Source: Streptomyces violaceusniger Tu 4113
GTDB lineage: Bacteria > Actinomycetota > Actinomycetes > Streptomycetales > Streptomycetaceae
Assembly: GCF_000147815.2 (NCBI RefSeq)
Contig: NC_015957.1
Location: 5,084,001-5,148,000 of the forward strand
Direction: 5' to 3'
Length of the DNA: 64,000 nucleotides
Made by a program: the position numbers and the translations under genes
In this document: positions 54,339-63,096 of the stretch, piece by piece
Layout: the number at the start of each line of letters is the position of its first letter
Position numbering within the stretch: position 1 is the first letter of the stretch
The notes under the pieces: model-generated
The model's database searches: none
What the model was told of the DNA's origin: nothing
The model's input: the letters and a program-made list of their open reading frames with translations, nothing else

Positions 54339-54688
54339 GACGGCTGCACGGCGCCTCACTGCGAGTGATGATTTTCATCGGGGAAAGCGATACCCGGCAC
54401 CACAAGCCGCTCTACGGCGAGATCGTCCACCGGGCCCACCAGGCAGGGCTGGCCGGGGCAAGCGTCTACCGCGGCGTCGAGGGCTTCCGCGCCTCTTTGC
54501 CGGTCCACACCAGCCGACCGCTGCCACCAAGCGAAGACGTGCCGGTGGCGGTCGTCATCGTCGACGAGGTTGCCCGCATCCGCGCGTTCCTGCCACAGCT
54601 GGACGAACTGGTGGAGGAGGAACTGGTCATCCTCGACGAGGTCGAGGCCATCCGCTGCATCGGCCGGGACGGAAAGGACAAGCGGTGA
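54335..54688 (+). CDS. DUF190 protein
   Basis: A 117-residue protein of the DUF190 family, a ferredoxin-fold, PII-like small protein commonly encoded with crcB. Signature parts are [43 protein letters not shown] and [40 protein letters not shown]. It overlaps both flanking crcB genes by four bases. It probably modulates the exporter; the family's exact role is unsettled. Confidence 0.9.
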   Translation: MRRLHGASLRVMIFIGESDTRHHKPLYGEIVHRAHQAGLAGASVYRGVEGFRASLPVHTSRPLPPSEDVPVAVVIVDEVARIRAFLPQLDELVEEELVILDEVEAIRCIGRDGKDKR

Positions 54689-55059
54689 ACTGGCTGCTCG
54701 TCGTCGCCGGTGCCGCGGTCGGGGCGCCACTGAGATATCTGACCGACCGTGCCGTCCAGGCCCGCCACGACAGCGTCTTCCCCTGGGGTACTTTGATGGT
54801 CAACCTGGTTGGCTCCTTGGTCCTTGGCACGCTGACCGGCGCGGTCACCTACGGCGCCGCCTCCCGCTTTGTACAACTGCCGATCGGCACCGGGTTGTGC
54901 GGGGCGCTTACCACGTACTCGACCTTCTCCTTCGAGACACTGCGGCTGGCCGAGACCGGCGCGAAGTTCTTTGCCGCCGTCAACATCATCGCCAGTGTGG
55001 TCACCGGCCTGGGGGCCGCGTTCACCGGCACGGCCCTCGCGCAGGCCATCTGGGCTTGA
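54685..55059 (+). CDS. crcB: Fluoride exporter subunit CrcB/FluC (2)
   Basis: A 124-residue four-helix protein from a GTG start overlapping the DUF190 stop. Motifs are [34 protein letters not shown] and [19 protein letters not shown], which supply the pore-lining Asn and the Phe/Thr/Ser track. It lacks the N-terminal extension of the first copy, as expected for a heterodimer partner. It is the last gene of the three-gene fluoride operon; a luciferase-like enzyme follows 67 bases later. Confidence 0.93.
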   Translation: MNWLLVVAGAAVGAPLRYLTDRAVQARHDSVFPWGTLMVNLVGSLVLGTLTGAVTYGAASRFVQLPIGTGLCGALTTYSTFSFETLRLAETGAKFFAAVNIIASVVTGLGAAFTGTALAQAIWA

Positions 55060-55126
55060 CTGTCCAAGACCATTGCCTTGGGTCAAAACCTCCGACCACG
55101 ACGAAGAACACAGAAGTGGGAAATTG

Positions 55127-56086
55127 ATGAAATTCGGAATACACTTGGGGCTTCCGTACACGACGCCGGCCGAGGTCAAGGACCTTGCACAGCAGATCGA
55201 GGATCTCAACTTCGACTGGATCTCGATCTTCGACCACATGTACTCAAGTAATGGTACCTCCGATCGTCACTGCCTCGAGGCAGTGACGATGCAGACATTC
55301 TTAGCGACGGTCACGAAGCGGGTGCGTATCGGTTGCCTGGTGTATGTAGCCGGCTACCGCCCGCCGGGCACGCTCGCCAAGTCGATCGCGACAATGGACC
55401 AAATCAGCGGCGGTCGGATCACGCTTGGGCTTGGCGCCGGATGGAACCGCAGAGAATTTTCTTCATTTGGGCTGCCGTTTCTTCCCCCTGTCGAGCGCAG
55501 TAACCAGCTGGAAGAGTATGTCGCAGTTGTCCGGTCGCTCCTGAGCAGCAACGACCCGGTCACCTTCACAGGTTCGCACTTCTCTACAGACGCGGCCGTC
55601 TGCGAACCTCAGCCCGTGCAGTCGCGACTGCCGATCTGGATAGGTGGCACCGGTGAACGTCGGACGCTGCCCATGGCTGCCCGGCTGGCGGACGGCTGGA
55701 ATGCGCCTTTTCTGTCTCCCGAGATGTGCGCGAAGAAGCGATCGGTACTGGCCGAGGCCTGCGAATTTGCCGGCAGGGATATCAGTGAGGTCATGTGCTC
55801 GGTCAACATTGGTTTGGCCTGGTCCGAAGAATCGCTGGTCGGCCAGTTCGGTCGCCGGGCAGATGAAATCCGCAAGGCGACGCTGTTCGGAAACCAAGAC
55901 GAGATGAGCGATCTTATTGAGCGCTACAGAGAGGCCGGAGTGGATCAGTTGAACATCTCGCTCCGCGCAAAGGCGTTGCACCGGGCCGAGGGACGTGTTC
56001 ATGACTTTGAGGGGCTGACTCGCTTGGCGGATTTCCTGCCATTGGAGTCGCTCACCCCGGACCCACCGATCGGTAATGCCGGGTGA
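55127..56086 (+). CDS. Luciferase-like (LLM) oxidoreductase, probably F420-dependent
   Basis: A 319-residue TIM-barrel protein of the luciferase-like class. MKFGIHLGLPYTTPAEVKDLAQQIEDLNFDWISIFDHMY, RVRIGCLVYVAGYRPPGTLAKSIATMDQISGGRITLGLGAGWNRREFSSFGLPF and LPIWIGGTGERRTLPMAARLADGWNAPF are the usual strands. It is clearly lower in GC than the fluoride genes before it and could have come separately. There is an ATG but only a weak ribosome site. It might be read from the crcB operon. If linked in function, it could act on a fluorinated compound, but that is speculation. Confidence 0.87.
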   Translation: MKFGIHLGLPYTTPAEVKDLAQQIEDLNFDWISIFDHMYSSNGTSDRHCLEAVTMQTFLATVTKRVRIGCLVYVAGYRPPGTLAKSIATMDQISGGRITLGLGAGWNRREFSSFGLPFLPPVERSNQLEEYVAVVRSLLSSNDPVTFTGSHFSTDAAVCEPQPVQSRLPIWIGGTGERRTLPMAARLADGWNAPFLSPEMCAKKRSVLAEACEFAGRDISEVMCSVNIGLAWSEESLVGQFGRRADEIRKATLFGNQDEMSDLIERYREAGVDQLNISLRAKALHRAEGRVHDFEGLTRLADFLPLESLTPDPPIGNAG

Positions 56087-56328
56087 TCGAGGCCGGGAAC
56101 GCGGAAGTGCCTTGTGGCCGGCGATTATGGGGTTTTCAGGCTTCCAGCACGCACGATCAGCACAGAGCCTCGGCAAAGTGTCGTGATGCCCGGTTCATGG
56201 CCATGTGAGCCCGAGAGGGCGAACGATCGGCGGGCATCGCGGGTGTTGTGCCGAAGTGTGATGGCTATGTTCGTCATGCCGGTGAGTAGGGTCGGGGCTG
56301 GCGCGGTGGCGGCAGCTCCGATTCCTGT

Positions 56329-57210
56329 CACTGAGCCCTTTCAGCGTTGACGCTCCAGGGTGGGGACGGCCTTGGCGATTGACGTCATTCGATTCGGGCT
56401 GCATCGCGCCTTGCGGAAGATCTTCCAGGTCTTGAGTCGGGCCGGGCCGCGCTCGACGGCTGCCCTGGTCCGCGACAGCGCTCGGTTGATGGTCTGCTGG
56501 GTCGGTGTCAGCTCCCCTCCGGGAGGGCGCCGTTGTGGGGTGGTGACCCAGGAGCCAGCCCCGATGTAGGCGCAGTCGGCCAGGATCGGGACGCCCTGGT
56601 GCTCGCAGATCCGGATGATCGGGTGGGTCCGGGCGGCCGGCGGGTCATGGGGGCGTCCGGGCAGAGCCGGGGAGATCCACAGCAGTCGTCCGTCCTGGTC
56701 GCTCACCAGATGGAAGTTCACTCCGTGCCGGCGGTGCTTGGCCCAGTTGTCGGCACGGCTGTCGTCGACCCGGTCGCACTCGGCGAGCGTTCCGTCGACC
56801 AGCACGTAGTCCGGGTCCGCCTCGCGCAGGGCCTTCAGCAGGCCCGGTGCTCGCCCGGCGGGCAGGCTGACGGCGGCCGAGGTGTAGGCGTGGGCCGTGC
56901 CGAGCGAGATCCCGAAGGCCGCGGCGATCTGTGCCAGGGGCTCGTGCTTGCGCAGGTAGACCAGAGCGACCAGCGCGCGCTGGGACGGGCGGAGCTTGCA
57001 GCGGCGGTCACTCTCGCGGGTGACGATGAGCATCGTGAGCCACTCGACGAGTGCATGCGGCAGGTCGAGGGCGGCAGGATGAGGAACCAACAGGGCTCCA
57101 GTGCTGGCGAGTTGAGACTTCGAACACCTCCCTCAACAGCACCGGGGCCCTGTCCGTTTCGCACCCTCAGTCCCTCACCCGATCGGTGGCCACTCTGAAA
57201 GGGCTCAGTG
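56329..57210 (-). mobile_element. IS5-like element with perfect 16-bp inverted repeats
   Basis: CACTGAGCCCTTTCAG at 56329-56344 and its exact complement at 57195-57210 bound an 882-bp element with one transposase on the minus strand. No target duplication is obvious at the ends. Confidence 0.85.
56341..57090 (-). CDS. DDE_Tnp_4-type transposase
   Basis: A 249-residue transposase. An N-terminal HTH ([50 protein letters not shown]) precedes the catalytic domain: the first Asp in [49 protein letters not shown], the second Asp in [13 protein letters not shown], and the Glu in [24 protein letters not shown]. The ending [14 protein letters not shown] is normal. It seems intact. The stop codon lies within the left terminal repeat. 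Confidence 0.85.
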   Translation of the reverse strand: MVPHPAALDLPHALVEWLTMLIVTRESDRRCKLRPSQRALVALVYLRKHEPLAQIAAAFGISLGTAHAYTSAAVSLPAGRAPGLLKALREADPDYVLVDGTLAECDRVDDSRADNWAKHRRHGVNFHLVSDQDGRLLWISPALPGRPHDPPAARTHPIIRICEHQGVPILADCAYIGAGSWVTTPQRRPPGGELTPTQQTINRALSRTRAAVERGPARLKTWKIFRKARCSPNRMTSIAKAVPTLERQR

Positions 57211-57237
57211 CCGCTTCGAGTGAAGCGGGCCGCCGAC

Positions 57238-57420
57238 GAGGTACCCGTGGCTCGAGTCCTTTCCGGGACCGCTCGCGCCCACCACGACGCCGCCGGGATG
57301 CTCGTGGGGAACGACGTCATGGAGGCTCTTGAGGAGGTCGCCGCCGGACGTAAGCGTTCGGCCACTGCGTTCGCCCTGACAGCCGGGCAAGCCGCGGACA
57401 GCCCCCAAGCTCATGGTTGC
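57238..57420 (+). pseudogene. IS5-family transposase remnant
   Basis: The plus strand reads TARAHHDAAGMLVGNDVMEALEEVAAGRKRSATAFALTAGQAADSPQ. Two separate parts of the IS5 transposase (ARAHHHAAGM... and FVLTPGQAADSPR, compare the copy at 57.5-58.5 kb) are joined here with the middle deleted. It is an inactive scar. Confidence 0.6.
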
Positions 57421-57475
57421 GGCGCCAGGCACTCCCGGATGAGCCGGAAGGACTTGCGTCGCCCTTCCGCGGCAG

Positions 57476-58571
57476 CCAGGGCGTGTGCCGAGTTGAGATC
57501 TTCAGGCGGGCTGGAGGCTGCGGAGCCAGATGATGGCGCCGCGTAAGTGGAGTCCGGCCAGGTAGCTGGCCGGGGTCTTGTCGTAGCGGGTAGCGAGCCC
57601 GCGCCACTCCTTGATCTTGTTGATGCAGCGTTCGGCCGTGTTTCGCTCCTTGTACAGGGCCGCATCGTGGCTGACGGGGCGTCCACCACGCGAGCCGCGC
57701 TTGTTGCGGTTGGCGGCCTGGTCGGTCTTCTCCGGAATCACTGCCCGGATCTTGCGTCTACGCAGGCAGGCGCGGTTGGCGCGGGACGAATACGCCTTGT
57801 CCGCGGCGACGGCGCCGGGACGGGTGCGGGGGCGGCCCACCGGCCCGCGCACCCTGATGCGTTCCAGGACGGCGGTGAAGCGGGGGCTGTCGGCGGCCTG
57901 GCCGGGCGTGAGGACAAAGGACAGCGGACGGCAGCGGCGGTCTGCCGGCAGGTGCACCTTGCTTGTCAACCCGCCACGGGAGCGGTCCAGTTCGGCGGCG
58001 CGGAGACGGGCCTTGCGACGCCGGCGTAGGCGCCGACGCTCCTCGCGGGCCTCGTCCGGCGTCTCGTCCCGGTCGGCTACCGGGGTGTTTTGCCCCTTTG
58101 GGGAAGCCCCTTTTCCTCGGCGACGGCCTTCTCCAGCGTCTCCAGCAGCTCCGGGTCCAGGATCATCCCGGCGGCGTGGTGGTGGGCCCGGGCCGACGTG
58201 GAGTCCACGCTTACCAGCCCGAGCTCCGCCTGCCCCCACGCGGCGGCCTCGGCGATCACCGCTTCCATCAGCACCTGGAAGGTCCCCGCACCGGCCCACA
58301 GATGGAACCGCCCGTAGACGGTGGACCAGGAGCCGACCGCTCGGGCATGTCCCGCCACGGACTGCGCGTACGGAACCGCCACATCACACCGTTCACCAGT
58401 CGCCGCAGGCCAGGAATCGGGCCGCGCTCGCCCAGCGGCAGCAGCGGCTCGATCACCCCCCACTCGCCGTCGGTGAGATCACCCCGAGCCATCCCGCCTG
58501 TCCACCGCCCCGGACCCATCCGGGACAGCAGAACGACCAAACTCGTGATCTGAACTCGGCACACGCCCTGG
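57476..58571 (-). mobile_element. IS5-family element with 25-bp inverted repeats
   Basis: The ends at 57476-57500 and 58547-58571 are complementary over 25 bases with one mismatch (outer CCAGGGCGTGTGCCGAGTT, then AGATC). The element contains one frameshifted transposase and sits inside an older IS1182-like remnant, parts of which continue to 58.84 kb. Confidence 0.75.
57502..58492 (-). pseudogene. IS5-family transposase, two frameshifts
   Basis: The first frame starts MARGDLTDGEWGVIEPLLPLGERGPIPGLRRLVNGVMWRFRTRSPWRDMPER. A second frame continues SWSTVYGRFHLWAGAGTFQVLMEAVIAEA and the first Asp in LVSVDSTSARAHHHAAGM. A third carries [36 protein letters not shown], the second Asp in VAADKAYSSRANRACLRRRKIRAVIP and the Glu region NTAERCINKIKEWRGLATRYDKTPASYLAGLHL. 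Two indels (near 58330 and 58100) inactivate it. Confidence 0.85.
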
Positions 58572-58599
58572 TGGCTGGCCAGCGGGGGAACGGGAACTG

Positions 58600-58840
58600 T
58601 TCAGCCCAGGGGAGGGTACGTACCCGGGCCGGCGTCCAGGCCGTCCTCTCTCAGAACGTGCGCGCCTGCGGCCTGCGCCGGTCCCGCTGCCGTGGCCTGG
58701 CAGGAACCCACGTCCAGCATGTCGTGACCGCTCTGGCCCGAAATCTCATCCGCGTCCCCGACCGGATCGCCGGGCCGAGGACCGTCCGTCGCCGATCAAC
58801 ATGCTTCCACGCCCTCTGCACCGCCACCGCCACCGCATAA
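58600..58840 (+). pseudogene. IS1182-family transposase, C-terminal remnant
   Basis: The plus strand reads RTRAGVQAVLSQNVRACGLRRSRCRGLAGTHVQHVVTALARNLIRVPDRIAG and ends at a TAA. This matches the C-terminal RAGVEST...CDVHRARYRGLARTHLQHMLTATALNLVR of the intact IS1182 transposase at 36.2 kb. Upstream it is cut by the IS5-type element. Confidence 0.65.
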
Positions 58841-59148
58841 GCCCAAAAGATCAATAGCGGAGTCCCGGAATTTGAGGCCGGCAAAGACACTGATCAACCA
58901 CTTCGGGACCGACGCTGTCGACGGAATGCTCATCCCGCCCGCTCAGTGCCTCGACGGATGGCGCTGGTTCAGTCAGGGGTCCACTGATTCCCGCACTTGT
59001 CGCCGGGCACCGTTCCTGACAGTCACGGGCCGCCGCGGCGCGTACGAGCTCCCGCGTTCTTGCCGGGGAAGGATCAGCCTGGATACGCTGCTGACAGCCT
59101 CTTCGAAACCCTTCCACGTTTTTGATACTGCCTCAAATCAGGAACTGG
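58841..59148. other. Short gap before the methyltransferase
   Basis: About 300 bases between the IS1182 remnant and the O-methyltransferase gene. No gene is evident. It presumably holds the promoter of the rightward methyltransferase/transporter unit, but I cannot place one with confidence. Confidence 0.35.
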
Positions 59149-60216
59149 GTGAGCAAGGTGAATCCCAACGTCACGGGAAACCACACGCGACCGTCGATCG
59201 ATCCGGTATCGCTCTACCGCCTCCGGGAAGGCATTTACGCCACAGATCTGCTCATTGCGGCGATTGTGGAACTCGACCTCTTCACGTGGATCGGCCAGAC
59301 AGGGCCGGTGCGCGTCGCGGACATCGAGAAGGAGCTTCGGCTTGACCCGCGCGCGCTCGATGTGCTGATCACCTACCTCGTCGCTCTCGGGTTGCTCGAG
59401 CGCGGTCCGGGCGAGACGGTGCGGCTCACCCCACTGGCCGCCGAGCACCTGGTCGCCGACTCACCGTGGGACATGCGGGCATACTTCGGTTCTCTGAGCG
59501 AACGTCCCGGCTGCGTCGAGATGCTGACCGCCCTGCGCACGGGGAAGACTGCCTCATGGTCCAGTTCTCCCGATGACAGCCGGAACTGGTCAGACCGGCT
59601 GGTCGATCCGGGCTGGGCACGCCGCGTCGTCGCGGCCATGGACTCCCGCGGCCAGTTTCTCGGAGCGGAGTTCGCCGCCGCCCTGGACCAGCTCACCGGC
59701 ATCAGCCGGTCGCTGGACATCGGCGGTGACTCGGGCGTGTACTCGTGCGCCCTGGTCGACCGCAGACCCGAAGTGCGTGCCTCGATCTTAGAGCGCTCAC
59801 CGGTGGATCAGATAGCCCAGGAGTTGCTGGCCGAACGCGGCTACGCCGATCGGGTGAACGTCATCACCGGCGACATGTTCAACGGCCCGTTGCCCGCGGG
59901 ATTCGACCTGCATATCTACTCGCACGTCCTGCACGACTGGTCCGAGGAGCAGGTTCGCGGTTTGCTCGCCGCGTCGTACGCCGCGCTGGAGCCCGGCGGC
60001 TGGATCGTCGACCACGATGCGCACATCAACGCGGACAAGACCGGTCCACTTCCCGTGGCCGAGTACTCGGTGATGATGATGCATGGGACACAGGGCAAGT
60101 GCTGGGCCGTGTCGGAGCTGGGGACGATGCTTGCCGACAGCGGGTTTGTCGATGTCCGGTACAAGGACACCACCAGCGATCGGAGCGTGGTCATCGCGCG
60201 GAAGCCCGCCAAATGA
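59149..60216 (+). CDS. SAM-dependent O-methyltransferase (plant/secondary-metabolite type)
   Basis: A 355-residue methyltransferase. The N-terminal dimerisation winged helix is seen in LREGIYATDLLIAAIVELDLFTWIGQTGPVRVADIEKELRLDPRALDVLITYLVALGLLER. The SAM-binding motif is SRSLDIGGDSGVYSCALVDRRPEVRASILERSPV (near residue 190). The catalytic region IYSHVLHDWSEEQVRGLLAASYAALEPGGWIVDHDAHIN has the usual H-D-W. Such enzymes methylate hydroxyls of phenolic or polyketide products. The GTG at 59149 has AGGAA upstream; a TTG 27 bases earlier is less likely. The stop overlaps the transporter start (ATGA). Confidence 0.9.
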   Translation: MSKVNPNVTGNHTRPSIDPVSLYRLREGIYATDLLIAAIVELDLFTWIGQTGPVRVADIEKELRLDPRALDVLITYLVALGLLERGPGETVRLTPLAAEHLVADSPWDMRAYFGSLSERPGCVEMLTALRTGKTASWSSSPDDSRNWSDRLVDPGWARRVVAAMDSRGQFLGAEFAAALDQLTGISRSLDIGGDSGVYSCALVDRRPEVRASILERSPVDQIAQELLAERGYADRVNVITGDMFNGPLPAGFDLHIYSHVLHDWSEEQVRGLLAASYAALEPGGWIVDHDAHINADKTGPLPVAEYSVMMMHGTQGKCWAVSELGTMLADSGFVDVRYKDTTSDRSVVIARKPAK

Positions 60217-61571
60217 GGCGACGCGAAACGCTCGCGCGGCGGATGACGACGGCAAAGCCGTCGGGCAAGCCTGCCAATCATCCGTATGCGCGGCGTGCAG
60301 CCGTCGCCAGCATGGTGGGGGCGGTCTTCGAGTGGTACGACTTCTACCTGTACGGCATAGCCACCGCGCTGGTGTTCAACAAGATCTTCTTCACGGCCCT
60401 CGATCCCGCTGTCGGCCAACTGGCTGCCTTCGCCACCTACGCAGTCGGCTTTGTGGCCCGTCCACTCGGCGCCGTGCTCGCCGGCCAGATCGCAGATCGG
60501 CACGGCCGCCGACGCGTGCTCATCTTGTCACTGGTCATCATGGGCGTGGTCACCACTCTGGTCGGAGCACTGCCTACTTACCGTCAGGTGGGCGTGGCGG
60601 CACCGACCGCGTTGGTGCTCCTGCGCCTGATCCAGGGCCTGGCGGCCGGAGCTGAGCAGGGCGGGGCCGCAGTGTTCATGGTAGAGCACTCGGGTGCCCG
60701 CCAGCGCGGCATGTGGGGCAGCTTGGCAACCTCAGGGGCGGGACTGGGACTGCTGTTCGCCTCGGGCGCGTTCTTTCTGCTCCAGCACTTCGTCAGTACT
60801 CCAGACATAATGAGCGGCGCTTGGCGCATTCCGTTCCTGGTCAGCCCCGTGCTCATCATCATCGGGCTGATCATCCGAGCAAAGGTTCCGGAGCCGGAAG
60901 TCTTCGAGCGCACCCAGGAAGTGACCACGACCAGGCCGCACGTCCTCGTCGACCTCCTGCACAACCACCGGAAACAACTTGCGCTCGGCATCGGCCTACG
61001 GATCTCGCAGACCACCGCGTCGTACTTCTACACCGTGTTCTCGGTGTACTACGTCGGTGTGGTGCTGGGCAGGACCTCCTCAGTCGGGTCGGCCTCGGTA
61101 GCGGTCAGCTCGGCGCTGAGCCTGGTCAGCGCCCCCTTCTGGGGCGTGGTCTCGGACCGGGCCGGACGACGCCGCTGGTATCTGTTCGGCGCCATCGGCA
61201 GCGCGTTGTTCATCGTGCCCTTCTTCCTTCTCGTCGATACACGGTCGCCGGTGCTGATCGGATTGGGTGTGGTCTGCGGGCTCAACGTCTTCCATGACGC
61301 CATGTCCGCGCCCCAACCAGCCTGGCTCAGCGAACTGTTTCCCACCGTGGTACGAGGCAGTGGTGTGGGCATGAGCTATCAGATCGGTGCCGTGCTCGGC
61401 GGTGGGATCCTGCCACTTGTGGCGGTGTTCCTGCTGATGGCCGGCTCTGGCCGACCGTGGCTGATAGTCGTCTACTTCGGGGCACTGTCCGTACTGACCG
61501 TCACCGCCGCCTGCCTGGCCCCGGAGACTGGTGCCCAGGCGCTCGAACCGCTGGAGCAGGCTACGGTGTGA
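60213..61571 (+). CDS. MFS transporter, metabolite:H+ symporter (MHS) family
   Basis: A 452-residue, 12-helix transporter. The diagnostic FEWYDFYLYGIATALVFNKIFF of the MHS group (shikimate, proline/betaine, citrate, dicarboxylate carriers) is at the start of helix 1. The loop motif AGQIADRHGRRRVLILSL follows, and RLIQGLAAGAEQGGAAVFMVEH is the conserved helix 4-5 region. The ATG overlaps the methyltransferase stop; MTTAKPS ten codons later is an alternative start. It may import a precursor or export the methylated product; the family is mostly uptake. Confidence 0.9.
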   Translation: MRRRETLARRMTTAKPSGKPANHPYARRAAVASMVGAVFEWYDFYLYGIATALVFNKIFFTALDPAVGQLAAFATYAVGFVARPLGAVLAGQIADRHGRRRVLILSLVIMGVVTTLVGALPTYRQVGVAAPTALVLLRLIQGLAAGAEQGGAAVFMVEHSGARQRGMWGSLATSGAGLGLLFASGAFFLLQHFVSTPDIMSGAWRIPFLVSPVLIIIGLIIRAKVPEPEVFERTQEVTTTRPHVLVDLLHNHRKQLALGIGLRISQTTASYFYTVFSVYYVGVVLGRTSSVGSASVAVSSALSLVSAPFWGVVSDRAGRRRWYLFGAIGSALFIVPFFLLVDTRSPVLIGLGVVCGLNVFHDAMSAPQPAWLSELFPTVVRGSGVGMSYQIGAVLGGGILPLVAVFLLMAGSGRPWLIVVYFGALSVLTVTAACLAPETGAQALEPLEQATV

Positions 61572-61950
61572 GCCCCTCCGAGGGCCTCGGCCAGGTCGGG
61601 GACCGCGTGCACACCACCGACTGGCATTTCTTGCGATCTTGGGCGCTTGATCCTTTTGCCCGCGAGTGAAGGCAGCGCACCAACACGCCTTCGCGGCCCG
61701 GAGATCGTATGCCCAAGATCAGCAGGGACCTCACTGACGGGTCGGCGCCCGAAATTGCTCGAATATTATGTCGGGAGTGACACGTCTGGTGTAGATTAAC
61801 GCGCAACTTGATCTATGGCGATCAGGGGCGCTGCATGTCAGCAGGACTGGTGAGTAATACGGGGGTAGGTTTGTTGACGAACATGTCCGCTCCAGCTTAT
61901 TTACGTTGTCTTTTCCTGGAAGCGGACCACTCTGACACGGGCGTGCAGCC
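61572..61950. other. Intergenic region with a possible promoter
   Basis: About 380 bases, lower in GC than the flanking genes from 61.75 kb on. TTGACG at 61874-61879 and TATTTA at 61898-61903 are 18 bases apart and could be the promoter of the FemX-like gene, which starts about 45 bases further. No gene is evident in the gap. Confidence 0.4.
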
Positions 61951-63054
61951 GTGGACTTGAGCACAGTGCGACTCCCAGACGGTGTCCGTGCGGTACGACA
62001 TGCCGCAGCTCTTCCCCGGCAGAGGTGGGACGCGCTGACCCGTCCGTCCGACCTCTTCCTCACCACCCGTTGGCTGGACGTGGCGGAGAGCACGGCTGGG
62101 GCCCCCATGGCCTACCTATGGATCGAACGCGGGGGCCAACTCGTCGCGGGGCTTGCCACCGCCCTGGCCAGCGAAGTGGTGCCTTGGCCGCTTGGCCGTC
62201 CCGACCATGTCCTGAGGAAGAGCGTTGCGGCAGGGTTGCCCCATGCGGCGGATTTCCTCGCCGGTCTGCCGGAGGAGCCCACCGCGGCCCTGATGCCGTC
62301 GCTTCTGGCGGGTGGCCGTCATCTCGGTAACACCCGTGTCCTGTGCGGAGCACAGGCATCAGCCGATGACCTCGACACTCTCCTCGCCGCTGCGGAAGGC
62401 CTGGCCCGGACCACCGATGCGGCGAGCGTTGCCTTCCTGCACGTGGACGAGACGGATCACGAGCTGATGAGCGCTCTGGTCCGACGCGGGTACCGGCACT
62501 ACACGTCAGGGCGCTACAGCTCTCTGCGCGTACCAGCGGACGGATTCCCCGGGTACCTTGCCGCATTTCCACGCAAACGGCGCGTGTCCATCGCCGCTGA
62601 GCGCCGCAAGCTGTACGACGAGGGCTGCCGAATCTCCGTAAAGCCTTTCGGCGGCGCCGACCTTGTCCGCTTCGCCGAACTCGAAGCGGAGCTGATGCGT
62701 AAGTACGGCATCGAGTGGCGAGACGACCAGTCGTTGCCTACGTACACCCACATCCGAGACCGCTTCGGCGACGACGCCTTCGCGCTCGTCGCCCGGGCCG
62801 ACGGGCTGATCCGCGGGTTCGCCTTGATTCTGCGGCACAACGATCACTGGTACGCACGGCAGAGCGGCTTCGACTACGCGTACCAGCGACACAAGCGGCT
62901 GCCGCTGTACTTCGAGCTCCTCTACTACCGGCTCGTAGAGGAGGCCGCCGCGGCGGGCGTCACCACCGTCTACTACGGACACGGCAGCGAGGACACCAAG
63001 CGCTCACGCGGCTGCGTAGCCACCGATCAGTTCTGCTACGTGCTGAGCCTGTGA
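61951..63054 (+). CDS. FemX/GNAT-like (BioF2-type) acyl or aminoacyl transferase
   Basis: A 367-residue protein with two GNAT-like halves, as in FemABX peptidyltransferases. Recognisable parts are RWDALTRPSDLFLTTRWLDVAESTAGAPMAYLWIERGGQLVAGLATAL, then GRYSSLRVPADGFPGYLAAFPRKRRVSIAAERRKLYDEGCRISVKPFGGADLVRFAELEAELMRKYG. The acyl-CoA/aminoacyl-binding region is FALVARADGLIRGFALILRHNDHWYARQSGFDY, and the end is YYGHGSEDTKRSRGCVATDQFCYVLSL. In antibiotic loci such proteins add an amino acid from aminoacyl-tRNA or an acyl group. The start is a GTG. An ATP-grasp ligase follows 42 bases later, a common pair in peptide-like natural product clusters. Confidence 0.75.
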   Translation: MDLSTVRLPDGVRAVRHAAALPRQRWDALTRPSDLFLTTRWLDVAESTAGAPMAYLWIERGGQLVAGLATALASEVVPWPLGRPDHVLRKSVAAGLPHAADFLAGLPEEPTAALMPSLLAGGRHLGNTRVLCGAQASADDLDTLLAAAEGLARTTDAASVAFLHVDETDHELMSALVRRGYRHYTSGRYSSLRVPADGFPGYLAAFPRKRRVSIAAERRKLYDEGCRISVKPFGGADLVRFAELEAELMRKYGIEWRDDQSLPTYTHIRDRFGDDAFALVARADGLIRGFALILRHNDHWYARQSGFDYAYQRHKRLPLYFELLYYRLVEEAAAAGVTTVYYGHGSEDTKRSRGCVATDQFCYVLSL

Positions 63055-63096
63055 GGGCAGGCCATCTTGACAATTCAAAACACCGAAAGGGCCGGT

